Assembly (NCBI GenBank): GCA_036924285.1
Contig: JAYKYS010000004.1
Location: 22,352,001-22,416,000, forward strand
Direction: 5' to 3'
Source: Asterella californica
Taxonomy: Eukaryota; Streptophyta; Marchantiopsida; Marchantiales; Aytoniaceae
Length of the DNA stretch: 64,000 bases
Below the pieces are notes generated by a model, which made no database searches, had not been told where the DNA came from, and worked only from the letters and a program-made list of their open reading frames with translations. A program made the position numbers and the translations under genes. Within the stretch, counting starts at the first letter, position 1, and each line of letters opens with the position of its first letter. Shown in pieces: positions 10,162 through 21,560 of this stretch.

Positions 10162-13107
10162 ATGGCACGGGAGTGCTTGAGCTTTAAGCTCTTGTATCTC
10201 CTCGTACTGGTGCTTCTTCCCTCAGGTATGACAGCCGATCAGAGTTCTGTATCTTTTTGTGGCATTCTGCATGGCGTAGTTCGCGATTCATTGGCTGCAG
10301 GGCGATGCTCAGTGTTCCGAAAATGTAGCAGCCCTTTTCGTGCCATATTCGCTTGTGTCCTGGAATCTCTGATCCCCTCAGTCAGTAAGTTTTTGTATGA
10401 GCAGCAGGGACATTGATAACGAAGCCATTGCCGGCTTTCTGATCATCAACTCCACGGAATCTCATGCTTTGATATCTAAATTACACTTCGTTGCTGAGCT
10501 CGAAGATCGTCGAAGCGGCAGTTTGTTGATCTTTCCTAAGGTGAAACGAATGCTGTTTGATGTGCTTGTGTAGGGCCCCAACTGTCCGAGGCGAGGACAA
10601 TCACAGTGGTAAATAACTGTAAAAACACGATATGGCCGGGGACTCTGTCGAACGCGGGTCAGCTGAGTCTGGTGAACGGGGGCTTCTTTTTAGCTGCTGG
10701 AGCTCGTCAGGCGATCACTGCCCCGGTCGGTTGGGCCGGAAGATTCTGGGGCCGGACGGGCTGTACGTTTGATGTCTTGAATGCAGGGACTTGTGAAACA
10801 GGGGACTGCGGACGAGGCTTACACTGCGATGGCGCGGGTGGCGTGCCGCCCGCAACGTTGGCCGAATTCACTTTGGATGGCTATGGCTCGCAAGACTTTT
10901 ACGACGTGAGCTTGGTCGATGGTTATAATGTTCCACTGGCGATTGTTCAAACCGGTGGAAGTGGCAAATGTGGCAATCCTGGATGCACTTCCGACTTGAA
11001 CCTCAACTGCCCGTCTCAACTGCAAGTTGTGCTCAACGGCACTATCGTATCTTGTAAAAGCGCCTGCGAGGCGTTTCAAGCGGACATCTACTGCTGCAGC
11101 GGTGCGTACAATAGCCCGAGCCTCTGTGGACCTACTGAATACAGCCAGACGTTCAAGGAAGCTTGTCCGACCGCTTACAGCTATGCGTACGATGATGGTT
11201 CTAGCACCTACACTTGCACCGGCGGAGGGTATGAAGTAGTTTTCTGCCCGAGTGGAACAAGGTGAGGCCGGCGTCCATTTACATGTCAGTGTTCATGAAT
11301 TTAGATCAGATCAGCTAGGAAGAGAGAGGATTCGTCCTTTAACTAAATAATCAGTTTACCGCGAGAGCGTAGAGAGGTTTATGGATCTCCCGAGAGTTTA
11401 GAGAGATTCTTGGTGCTTTATTGTGAAACTTGGTACGTCTTCACGAATCACGGCCCTGCTCGATTCTTGAAGTCGAACCTATGATTTAAAGCAGGCACAG
11501 ACCCTTCAGACAAGGGTTCGTTTGTGTTGCTTCGATGCCAAAGCTTAGGCTGGAATTAGCGCGCATCAATCTGATGAGAGAAGAAGCCTACAGTAGGCAG
11601 AATCCAACAGTACGTCGGAGCCCAGTACGCCTCGGGCTTCTGTGATTTTTGTGTCTTCCTTCTCGAGGACAGCTAGGCATGATACAAGTTTATCAGACCT
11701 CGAACCACTAATGTACCGGCGTACTCTTTACACTACAAACATACAAATGCTGAGCATATGTATGTTTGTCTGATGAGAAGGTTCAAAAGCGTGGAAGCTA
11801 TCGGTTTAAATATTACTTTCTGTCTTGCACATTTGCAGCATTCAGTCTTATGTGCACATTCAGCAGCTGTATACACGTACTGTTTATATCATGTCATTCG
11901 GGCTGTTATGGTGCTTGCCTGAGTATGCTTAGTCTTTTGGGGATGAATCACTTTATACCAGCATGCTTTTCGTATTTTACGTATTTGAGTGCATACCTAC
12001 TCATCAATTACATTGGTGTCAGTGTCGAATGTTTTCCTAATTCTGAATCTATGCTGCTTGTGTTGCTGATAATTTTAATGTCATAACTAAGGCACACCCT
12101 CGTCTAATTTCGTCTCTCTTAAGGATATTGTAACATGCTCTTGATGTATCCTCAATTCTAGCTCCTTGTGCACTTTTAGACCTCGGCCGCTTTCAGCATT
12201 AGAAAGATCATACATATAAAACTTTCTGCACTGCATGTCATCTATATTGCACTTACATACCAGAGGATCAGTCTGTGGAAATGTGCTCTTCGCTGGACTT
12301 TCCCATGTCTGTCCCCACGTTAGAAATATTCAAACTTGACACTTAAATTAGCTCACATTGACACACTTCAATGCTGCTTACTGTGGACTCCTCTATGGTT
12401 CAACTTTTTCGGGTTAGATGTGTGGGGCTAGACCTTGCATAACTGCTATACTCATGGACCGACCTATTGTAGAAACTGTAATCTGTGTGTTAAACTGCTG
12501 AAATGCCATCGCTCATGGACGTATCATATATTCATGAAGCTAACCGACTGCACAATTCTGAGCTCCGTTATCTTTTTTCTCCTGTGTCAGCGTTTCTCTT
12601 GCGGAATCGATGGTCTTGAAGACAGTACTGTGCAAGATGTTGTAGATAAAATAAGGCCGCAAGTTACCAGTCATCATAGCTTCAATATTTATGACAGGAG
12701 GGGAATTTGGACGCCCTAGTAATCCTTCCGTAAACGCTGACGGTTTGCAATGATTTGTCGCATGGCGCAGCGTAGGGGAAGGGATACCTAATTCTCCTCC
12801 TCCTAGCTCAAGCTCTCAGCCTCCTGTATCTCCAGGAGTAAACAACGCGCCACTACCTCCAACTGATGGAGGGAATGCTCCGTCAAGCCAATTCCCCCCT
12901 CGACCAGCCGAAGCGCTTCCGCCGTGGGGTTCGACAGCTGCGCCACCGCCACCAGTGACTTCATTCACAACACCTGGGACCGCGACACAGTTCCCCAACC
13001 CTCAAACTGCGGCGGCTCCGACGAAGTTCAGAATACCCTTGCACCTGCTGTGGTTCTTCTCCCCCCTTACTGCAGTAGCGATGTACGTTATCACTGTGGC
13101 TGCCTGA
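10162..13107 (+). CDS. Thaumatin-like protein (PR-5 family), with optional membrane-anchored C-terminus
   Basis: This is a secreted thaumatin-fold protein; the family includes defence-related and glucan-binding members acting outside the cell. Exon 1 (10162-10225) encodes a signal peptide (MARECLSFKLLYLLVLVLL). A phase-1 intron ends in TGTAG at 10573. Exon 2 starts at 10574 and encodes the whole domain: VNNCKNTIWPG start, FWGRTGC, CETGDCG, TLAEFTLDG, DFYDVSLVDGYN, CPTAYSYAYDD and the closing VFCP. All 16 family cysteines and the acidic-cleft residues (Arg, Glu, three Asp) are present. At 11261/11262 a consensus donor (ACAAG|GTGAGG) overlaps the TGA at 11263. Reading through gives 251 aa. Splicing to an acceptor at 12770 gives exon 3 (12771-13107) in phase and a 362-aa protein ending in a Pro/Ser-rich linker and a hydrophobic tail (LHLLWFFSPLTAVAMYVITV), as in GPI-anchored plant relatives. 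The domain is certain; the third exon is inferred. Confidence 0.92.
12771..13107 (+). CDS. Thaumatin-like gene exon 3: Pro/Ser linker plus hydrophobic anchor
   Basis: The sequence reads in one frame from VGEGIPNSPPP through a Pro/Ser/Thr/Ala-rich linker (SPGVNNAPLPP, PRPAEALPPWG, APPPPVTSFTT) to a C-terminal hydrophobic segment and a TGA at 13105. The acceptor GGCGCAG at 12770 joins exon 2 in phase 2. Its pyrimidine tract is poor, and a much stronger acceptor (CTTTTTTCTCCTGTGTCAG, ending about 12590) lies upstream; using that one would add a short tail and then a stop. The tail layout is what GPI-anchor signals look like, but no cleavage site was computed. Confidence 0.65.
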
Positions 13108-14518
13108 GCCTGGAGAAGTCTTACACATCCCACCACCACAGGCTACAGTAAAGTAGAGGGGCGACAGCTGGAGCAAGTGGCTTAGCTCTCATGATCCCTC
13201 TGGCTCATCTTTCTTTATGCTCGTTAGTTTCTCCTGCAAGTTTGCTGTAGGCGTTGTTGATTTTGTTTTTGGTAATGCTGATTGTTGTGATTAGAAGAAG
13301 ATCTGAAGGGGCGACGTGAGTGAATGATGTGTGCGTGCCCAGCATTGTACAATGTTTAGAGCGGCATTTCTCCACGAATCCTGAAAGGAATGTTCCTGGC
13401 GCGGTGGCTACTTCGCAAAGTTTTGAGTTCTGCGTACGCTGCTGTTCTTGCTTCTGGTCTTGTCCGAAAGAGTAGAACGAAGCAGGGACCATTTAGTTTC
13501 AAAACAAGAAACGCAGAGCGGTTTGGACAGTCGATAGACAATTAGACGTAAAGACTTGGAGCTTCAGAAGCGAACGATGCAGAGCTGGACGTGGTGGACA
13601 AGGGAAACTTCTCGTCCAGTATATGTGAGTATGTATCGTGCACAGTATCCCGGAACTTCTGTTGATAAGTTTGACGATTAATGCTTCTCGTTCTTTTCTT
13701 TCTTGGTGGGCAACCTTAAAGGTTGATGTTTGGTAGAACACATCCTATCAGAATTGCTTGGTCAATCAAACGTTCGTCTGGGTTGACATCTAGCGACTCT
13801 CATGTTAAAGAGGACACGTGAAATCAAAGCAGAATAAGTCCATTAAGGAGTATAACTCAATATTCTCGGGAATTAGTGTTTAGGACAGGTTCCGGATTAA
13901 AGTTTTTACAAACTAAAGAATGGAGGCTGCAGTACTTAGGATTCTGTGACAGACTTTACATATCTGGATCTATAGAAGATGAAATCATATTTGGAAAACG
14001 TTTTTGTGTTTCAAAATCCAATAATTTGTTGTTATTGCAGATCTCATCCAAACTATACTAAACAAGTTTAGATGGATATTTGGGGAAGAGGTTGCTTGTT
14101 AATGAATAAACTATTGTTCATCAATAACTGAATGTGAACATACGTGTGGAAAAAGACTATCATTAAGTTCCAAGTTTGTTTACCCTAGTGTCAGATTTAA
14201 CTCTTGATATCATGAATGTTTTTAGGTCATAATAGATAATTCTTCAAGATAGTGTTTATTTTAGTGTTAAGTGATAAGTGATAACAGATATATGTGTGAA
14301 AATCAATTTTTTTGGTCTAATTTTGACCTTCATTTAGCATAGAATGAGAAAAGAGAGTCATTAAACCTTGAATCTTATGTGATATCATAGTGCTGGATTT
14401 TCATTGGTTGAACATGTGTTTCTTGGGATTGAATTATAAGTTAAGTAGATTTTAGAGTGCAATCATTCTCCTCATAATCTCGAGGAAGGTTTAAAATTAA
14501 GGCTTGTTATTCTGAGGG
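13108..14518. other. Intergenic, no gene seen
   Basis: This is probably 3' untranslated and intergenic DNA after the thaumatin-like gene. Open frames here are short, lack conserved motifs and look like chance. AT content rises after about 13860. Confidence 0.5.
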
Positions 14519-14914
14519 GAAGTAGATGATGCTACAAAGTGTTATGGAAGCTTCGTGGATGCAGTTTCTTCGAAGCTTTGTAATCCTAGTGATGGACAAG
14601 TAGTGAATGTCTACCAGAAACCACAAGCTTGCATTTCTTCTTTGATTCTTTTCTTGTCTCGAGAGTACAACTGGGTACTAGATCTATGTGTCGGGAGTGG
14701 TACGGCAACTATTTGCGCTCTCAAGACTTACGTCACTGTGGGACTACTGAGTTGTTTTGACGTCAATCTATGTACATACCTCAACGCGTATGTACTATGG
14801 ACTCGTTACCCTTTGCTGACTTCGGGGTTGTTTCCACGGCTGGCGATCATAAAGAATCCATTCCTCCTGCATATGGTGCTTTACATGGAGATACCTCAGC
14901 GGTTGTCCTTTTAG
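14519..14914 (+). pseudogene. DNA methyltransferase-like fragment (N6A/N4C class)
   Basis: One frame reads NVYQKPQACISSLILFLS, then WVLDLCVGSGTATICALK, then GLLSCFDVN. The order QKP, leucine-rich helix, VLDL.xGSGT, then a FD-type acidic strand is that of the AdoMet-binding half of amino-group DNA methyltransferases (Q/TQKP block and the FxGxG motif). The usual F of FxGxG is replaced (LCVGSG). The catalytic D/N-PP-Y/W motif is not seen, and homology stops near 14800, so this is a partial gene or relic. It ends just before the inverted-repeat element starting at 14937. It could be part of a transposon-borne or horizontally acquired methyltransferase; function is not inferred. Confidence 0.55.
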
Positions 14915-14924
14915 TCTCATGATA

Positions 14925-14936
14925 TGTAATTACAGT
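14925..14936. repeat. Left target-site duplication candidate (12 bp)
   Basis: TGTAATTACAGT here is repeated directly at 16181-16192, flanking the element between. Its first 10 bases are themselves palindromic, so part of the match could be terminal repeat rather than target duplication. Confidence 0.6.
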
Positions 14937-14938
14937 CA

Positions 14939-15016
14939 GAAATTTACTTCCTCAGTCCCCTGTATGGACAATTGAACCTCCTCGGTCCCCTGATGTTCAA
15001 ACTTACTTCCTCAGTC
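14939..15016. repeat. Left terminal inverted repeat
   Basis: 78 bp beginning GAAATTTACTTCCTCAGTCC and ending ACTTACTTCCTCAGTC. It pairs with 16103-16180. The unit CCTC(A/G)GTCC occurs three times inside it. Confidence 0.8.
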
Positions 15017-15105
15017 CTTGACCGGCTGGGGCGCCGGTGCCAACTGCAGTAGAGGCGTTACCTGGTGAGCAAGACGCAAGTTAGCAAACCTTACTGCAAG
15101 AAGGA

Positions 15106-15700
15106 CCCAAGCACCGGACGTTCATGGCTTTACTGAGAGCGTGTGCTGTCGCCGGTCGATTAGACGAGGCGTAAGCTCTCACCTTCTCGCTGACGGCTGA
15201 GCAGAGTCTGCTATAATGCAAAGAAAGATGAACTTGGTGTGCTTACTCTCTGATGCTTAAGATTAATTTAACTTCTAACGCTCTTCTTACGTCCCACATA
15301 TTTGATAGATACGGAGTGTTGAGGAGAATGGCAGCGAACGGTCTTACTTTGGACAAGCACTGCTACGCTGCGCTCATAACAGGTCATAAAAACAAGAAAC
15401 ATCAGAATGAGGAGACCGGACAAAAGGTAGCCTTGCTTGCTCCTTTCTTTCTGGAGTTTCCAGTGTTGTAACTCTTCTGTGCCAAATATTGTTAACACAG
15501 CATTCCCATCATGAAAGTTAACTAGCTGCAGATATTTGAATTATTGGAGAGATGCAGTTAGCAGAGCATGTCAGGACCGTGGCAACCACAGGGGAAGCCA
15601 AATCTGGTGATGATGCTGGAGACTGGCTTCTCAACATTCTGCCCAACCCGAACGTGGATTTAATCGTCGTCTTACGGTGTATCACGCTGTCTTGTTGAAT
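15106..15700 (+). pseudogene. Captured PPR-like gene fragments
   Basis: Within the inverted-repeat element, separate frames read TKHRTFMALLRACAVAGRLD (about 15109-15168, then a stop), LRRMAANGLTLDKHCYAALI with TGHKNKK (about 15321-15400) and FNRRLTVYHAVL (about 15655-15690). These are the helix-turn-helix patterns of pentatricopeptide repeat proteins; the wording is closest to what I recall of the organellar PPR family around Arabidopsis At4g35850. The pieces are in different frames with gaps, so they are exons or exon parts copied from a host gene and not a working gene. The assignment to PPR is good; the exact parent is an inference. Confidence 0.6.
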
Positions 15701-16102
15701 TTCGGGTGTTAGTTTCATGTGTCATCCATTCGATGCGACAGTAGACACATTCTGAGTTTACATTGAGAAGCACAACATGGTCAATCACTTCCAACGCATG
15801 GTATTGGGCTGGGCTTCAAAATGGATGCTCCAGTCCAGGAGGAGTGGATGGATGTGTCGATGAAAATTCTAATGAAGGGTTTGTGGTACAGATGCTTATT
15901 GATGGTGCTCTTGCTCACCCTTCCCCCGCGAATAGGACTGCGCAGAAGCTACTGGTATGACGTGTTGTACCGAGGTGGTGCAAAAAGGCTTCTTCTTACA
16001 CATTAAAGCAGTCGGTGGACTTCTGAGAAAGGCCTGCCAGGACGGGATAACTCCATTCAACCGGTTCGACCGGCGTGCTCGACGGTCGATACCCGGTAGT
16101 GA

Positions 16103-16180
16103 GACTGAGGAAGTAAGTTTGAACATCGGGGGACTCAGCAGGTTAAATTGTCCATACAGGGGACTGAGGAAGTAAATTTC
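16103..16180. repeat. Right terminal inverted repeat
   Basis: Inverted partner of 14939-15016; it starts GACTGAGGAAGTAAGTTTGA and ends GGAAGTAAATTTC, followed by the second copy of the 12-bp flank at 16181-16192. Confidence 0.8.
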
Positions 16181-17980
16181 TGTAATTACAGTTGGGTTAT
16201 CCTTTACGTCCCCGTCTCTGGATCAAGATGGACTTTCTCATTCATATGTTGCTAATGAGTCTTCCATTGAGATGTTCTTTCTCTTTATGTTGATATTTCT
16301 TAGTCTTTTCGTGTAGATGTAGTTAGATCAGCGGTTATATGATTTTTATGCCTAGCTCGGTTAGTTCGTTATTTTTCTTCCGACAGAACTTGTATCTTTC
16401 ATACGATTTAGCTCTACTATTATGACGTCTCCTCTAGTTTAGCTTTCTCTTATGAGAGCAAAAGCGATGGAGTCCTATTCTTGTGTATAATATTATTAAC
16501 ATGTACAATTTTTCCACTGTGGATCGAATTCTATTACCACATGTTTGGTTTTTTTAGTGGTGTTCTTTGTTCCGTAAAATGAGTATGTATTTGTATCATT
16601 TGGACTTTGTTGTTTTCTCGACAAACTTAGAGACCTTTAATTCGCATATTTCTCATGTTGCTTGTTACATTTACTTTGGAAACCAAACCAAGACTCAGTG
16701 ACGGATCCTGGTTTAAAGTGGTGAGTGTTAATAGTGATGGACTGCTATCTCCTTTGAAATATAATATACAATTTGCATCTTGAATCACCCATAATTGTAC
16801 TAGTGAAAAGACAGAAAATATCAAAGGAGTATTATGGAGGATATTGTCTTCCCAGTTACAATATTTTCCCCATCATATATACCAAAAGATCCCTTGAGGC
16901 CAAAGCCGATTAATGTATGACAACTTTTTGAGGAAAAAAATGACTGATCCACCAGTTATAAACCACCAATCAAGGAATCATCGGTATAAACTAATAGAAA
17001 ATTCAACTCATTAACAAGTTTGTTATCCGTGGAAATGATCCGCTAGTCAATTGAGGATGAATTTGAAAAAGAATGGTTCATTTCTCCATGGAATATAAAA
17101 TTTTTGATCTTGATTCCCTCATCAAGTCATAAATTAACAAGAAAATTACTCTTATTATTGCATTATATGGAACTTTGTAATATCTCTTCTATGGAAGAGG
17201 AACTATTGCATTATGAATGTAGTTGATTTTGGTCTTAAATTTTGCTACTAAAGCTCAATTTGTATATTTCTCTAGATAGCAAAGTAATTCAGTTAATGAT
17301 TATCAACATATTATATCAAACATGTAATCAGTTACCTTTTCCATTAAAAACACTTTTTATTTATAAGAGACAAAATATTGACTTCTCAGTTGACACGTCT
17401 CATTTAACCCACCGATAGGTAGATCAAGAGTTGCTTTCTTAAGTTTTTATAGAATAACTGTTCCATAGAGATTAAAAGATATTTATATCATTATTTTATT
17501 ATTCAGCACAGTTTTGTATTTGTTAAAGCTCAAGTGCCTCTATAAATATATCTGGTAACCAAAAGGATTTCATTTTCTGGGTGGACTATCTGCGAACAAA
17601 GGAATTACGGTTATGCCCAAAAATACTCTTGCTGATAGAATTTGCCTGCTCTAAATCAAAGCTCTCCACTGTATGATACACTGCACAACAAATTACTGAA
17701 TATCCACGGAGAAATATTTAAGTGGAGTTTTGATAATTTCTTAGAAAAAAATAATATATTCTCTCTAACCTAAATACACTGGGAGGAAAAGAAGAATATT
17801 CTCTTCTGTTTTACAATCGCAACTCAGACTTCAATCTCATCTTAGAACTCAGAGAAATAAAATGCACAATGACAAGATAGAACTCAGATTCCGAGGCGGT
17901 CCAACCTGAGCAGCAGAACTGTAAGAGCATGAACGAGCGATCGACTCAGAAATCCAACTCTCTGAATAGGAAAGAAAAAA

Positions 17981-18020
17981 AACGAAGCGATGAATAACAA
18001 ACGGATGAGAAGACCCATCT
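17981..18020. repeat. Dispersed repeat copy (CAAACGGATG motif), diverged
   Basis: The text TGAATAACAAACGGATGAGA with GAAGACCCATC matches, with a few changes, the block at 21320-21378 and the reverse complement of 37858-37914. Confidence 0.55.
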
Positions 18021-18467
18021 ACTCGAAAAAAATTAAAAAGGAGATCTCAGAAGACAACCACGCAACACCCATCTGTGAGAATAACATCCAAAATGTAGTT
18101 CTTGCTGAGAACAAGAAGAAGACAAACGTGAAGAGCGCCGGTAGAATACGGAGCTGTGATACGAAAGACAAAGACAATAAGATGTTTTGGAATTTTTTTT
18201 GAGTTTATCTTTCACTCAGAACAAATTCTTACAAAAAACTTATTTTTATGAAAGAGTCCAAGTGTACAGAAAATTAACATTATTATATTTAACATATCTT
18301 AGGAGAGTCTTGTTCAGATGGACTGAGAAGACTGGATAAGATTTACGATACATGTTGTTGCTGATAATTGTTTGATAGATGTATATAAAAACCTGTAAGT
18401 ATAACGCTGTGAAGCAGTCCGCACTTCTCTATATATTCCATCTTCTCAAAAAAATATATGTAAGTTA

Positions 18468-18513
18468 AATTTATGAGCTAACATTTTCCAACAGAAAGGT
18501 TAGCTCATAAATT
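18468..18513. repeat. 15-bp perfect inverted repeat
   Basis: AATTTATGAGCTAAC (18468-18482) and GTTAGCTCATAAATT (18499-18513) with a 16-base loop. A second stem follows at once (18519-18565). Confidence 0.85.
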
Positions 18514-18518
18514 AAACG

Positions 18519-18565
18519 CTTGCATATTCTTCTCTCCCGAACTTGGAAGAGTGTGAATATGCAAG
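18519..18565. repeat. Hairpin, CTTGCATATTC family
   Basis: CTTGCATATTC (18519-18529) pairs with GAATATGCAAG (18555-18565); the loop contains a second short pairing (TTCTCTCCC with GGAAGAGTG-like text). A related hairpin with the same arms and loop is at 55920-55965. Confidence 0.75.
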
Positions 18566-20180
18566 GAAATATATAAGTATGAGAATATCTGAGTATACGT
18601 GAGAGTACAATGGCCTAGTGGAAGTTCGAACTGTTAGCGAGGTTACGGTAACTAGCACTAGGCAATAAAGTAGAACTTAGCTTATAGTAATAGAGTTGGG
18701 AACGGTCACTCCTTTATCATATATAAAGGTTATCACTAAAAGAAGCTTTTATTTTTTGGGTCTTGATAGATAAGCAAAGCATAAAAGTATAAAAGCATTG
18801 TGTTTTCTTGTTAGAGAAGTTAAACTTACAGCTATCGTTAACCATCGAACAGAAAATCAGCACAATTCCCATTAGAGCTATGCCAAAAGTACATAAAAAC
18901 AGCAAGAAAAGCAGTAGGCACTTTACAAACATCTTAGTCTTGCATGAGGGAATCGAAAGCATTTTTTAACTTCATTATCCAAAATAAAAGAGAGATGGAG
19001 GTTATCAAATCAGAAAACTATTTCCAATTTACCTTAAAATATGTTTTATCGCCAATATAACACTTTTATCTTGAATAAAGTCTTTCCCTGTAAAATATCA
19101 CTATAGGGCCACTCGATCCTTTCTCCATAAAAAATTAAATGGAGTTTGAGAGCACAAGCCATAAATGTAAAATGTCAGAGAATGCAGAAATTGTACAAAT
19201 GTTGGATTTGAAGGATCGCAGAGCAACTGCATCGACTGCATACATTAACAGACGTAAAATATACAGACCAAACCAGTAAGAGGATTTTAGGAGTTTATGG
19301 AAATACTTTACAGTGAAGGACTGAATGGCACTGTTATGGAAACCGGACAACAAGCGGAATTTACAATACTTCTCTTTTGTAGTGAGAAACTAGATGAAAT
19401 CATCAGTCATCATCATAAAACAGTCAATCATTAACAAGGAAAAACGAGCAAAGATAGAGTATGACAATAAAAGATTAAACCCCAGGTGCGGTATAATAGT
19501 AAAGAAAACGATATTCCTATTTTCCTACCTTCTACCTTTAGGTTAGAGAGAAAATATTGTTTTGTTCCAAGAAACTACCAAAACTTCATTTCTCAGTTGA
19601 TACTCAATAATTAAATGTCGAGTGAATCACACTAATGAGATATCTTTGAACTAAGCTTTACACTTTGTAATTCACCTCAAAGAAATGTAAACATGGAGAT
19701 TTAGGGTTTCTGGGAACCAAAGAGGATATTCTCTACAACGTAAAGTACACGGTGATGAAAAACAATGTTTCTTTTCTGGCAAATAAACCCGCACAGGGGT
19801 TTAAGCGGATAATTTCACAGTTAGTCCTGGTAGATTCGAGTATTGTCCCCCAAAGATAAAGAAATCAAAATGCACTCATCAATGAAAGAATGTGATTCGG
19901 TGTTCAAAAAGCGCATCGAAATAAGAAAAGTGAGACTACAGTAGAGAGTGAGCAAAACATAAAAGGAGAAAGAGCAAGAACAGAATTTCCTCTGTTCGAA
20001 CGCAAGCTCGTAACTCGTCTTAGTATCCAAGTCCATCGAATGAATATGATAGCAAGGTGCTCCCCTTTATTTGAATACTCACCAATGCTTTAAGAGTAGA
20101 GTGGAACGCAAACACACGAAAATTGATCCAAAATACAACATTGACAGATAAAAGCCATTGTCAGTGAAAATGATTTGAAT

Positions 20181-21540
20181 GTTAAGCTCAGAGCGATTGG
20201 TGAACACCATATCTCGAGCGAATCCGAAGATAAACAACCCGTGCAGAAAGCAGGTGAACTTCAGAAGTTAGAAGCAGTTGCCATGGATTAGAAAGAAAGT
20301 GCAGGACAGGAAGTGGGAATGTTTGCAAGAATATCTCGCGGCAACGTGTACTGAGAAAGCTCAACTCTGTGTCTAAGACACAACCGAGTGCACACGTCGG
20401 ATGAGACACATGAGAGATCGCTTTTACTTGAGCAGGAACAAGTCAGATCAAGTGATTTGAGAGTCTTCTTGTCGCGAAAGGCAGACGCTGAGAGAAAGAT
20501 TAAAGTGTGTACGCAACAGAAAACCCAAACGTTTTTGTTTCGAAGGCAAAGGGTGGCAAGCAACCAAAAGGCCCTAGTGAAGGCACCCCCTTGCCCATCA
20601 GGTTCCACGACTCGCACACCTGTGCGTACCTTGGAACAAGCTTAGGGGTGGTATATTGCAAAATATGCCCAAGACTTAGGTGGAGGAAATCTAACAAATT
20701 GACCGACAACAATGACCACAAGTTTAGCCTCGGTAAGATTTCACCTTTATGATTTCAGATTTCGTTCTTTCTCTCATTTAGCTCAAGTGGAAGGAAAATG
20801 CGCGACTGAAGCGGTGAGCGTGCCGGGGCACGCAGTTTACTGTCGTCGGCGGAAGGCGTACGCAAGAGCGAAAGTTTTCGCTCTCTTTGAGCCACTTCAC
20901 AACGTGAAAGAGCAAGAACAGAAGCAACAATTTGCTTCCAGTTGGTTCGTGGTCAACGACTGTCTGCATAGATCAAGGGACGACGATGGTCTGATGGTCA
21001 GCAGGACGGATGGTCATGGGAACAGAATAGTTTGTCAGCAAACTTGAACTGTTCCGGCTTTCGGCTTCTGGCTTCTGAGCACTCTCAGCAGACGATCGCA
21101 TGCACGAGGTAAGCGAGAGCCCGATTTTGTCAATCGCCGCCAAAGCGTACTGGCTGGTGAAGCTTTCTCCAGTCCCGTGCTTGTCCACTTATCCACTTTG
21201 TCCAAAGCGCCGGTGGGACTTGATTCCATGGCACACTCTGGATCCGCTCGAGCCATCCATTTTCTAATCGAGCAAACCACTTGGAGAACGATTGCTCCGA
21301 CGCTTGGTAAGTACCTCTCCCAGAAGGAAAAACGCGACCCAATGAATAGCAAACGGATGGGAAGACCCCATCAAGCCTTACTCCCAGAAGTACAAGCTCC
21401 CTTCTTTGAATAGGTCGCCGCTCATGCTGACCATCTCCTGCTGGACCGGTTGGTACTTCACTAGGTTTCTTCCTCAGCACTAACATTCCCCAGTGCCCAT
21501 ACATCACGCAACAGTACGTGTGAATTACACTTCCGTTAGG
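20181..21540. other. Unassigned region with coding-like patches
   Basis: Two patches look more coding-like than the surroundings but are not recognised. On plus, 20580-20750 reads RFHDSHTCAYLGTSLGVVYC and CKICPRLRWRK before a possible donor (CCTCG|GTAAGAT). On minus, 21130-21507 is an open 125-codon frame that includes VRLDGVFPSVCYSLGR. The second overlaps a repeat shared with 37.9 kb. No promoter, splice partner or domain supports a gene model. Confidence 0.25.
21320..21378. repeat. Dispersed repeat copy (CAAACGGATG motif)
   Basis: A 55-60-bp block with AATGAATAGCAAACGGATGG, inverted relative to the copy at 37858-37914 and also related to 17981-18020. Confidence 0.75.
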
Positions 21541-21560
21541 GACTGTTGTGCCTAAGCTAA

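Larger units (their letters stand above)
14937..16180. mobile_element. 1.24-kb non-autonomous element with 78-bp TIRs (Pack-MULE-like)
   Basis: Left end 14939-15016 and right end 16103-16180 are inverted copies with only a few mismatches, both made of internally repeated CTTCCTCAGTCCCCTG-type units. Direct 12-bp repeats flank the element. Long TIRs plus a roughly 9-12-bp target duplication fit Mutator-like elements. The interior lacks a transposase but carries PPR-like coding pieces, which is how Pack-MULEs look. Movement would need a transposase supplied elsewhere. Confidence 0.75.
16193..20180. other. AT-rich intergenic region with dispersed repeats
   Basis: No gene is supported; frames are short and AT-driven. 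The part from about 17.5 to 18.6 kb shares several patches with 54.6-56.0 kb in the same order: GGACTATCTG followed by ACAAAG, a GAATATTCTCTT motif and the CTTGCATATTC hairpin. It is probably a diverged copy of the same non-coding element. Confidence 0.4.

Noticed and set aside
11766..12086. 106-codon hydrophobic frame between thaumatin-like exons
   Set aside because: Lies in the proposed intron, AT-rich, no homology signal.
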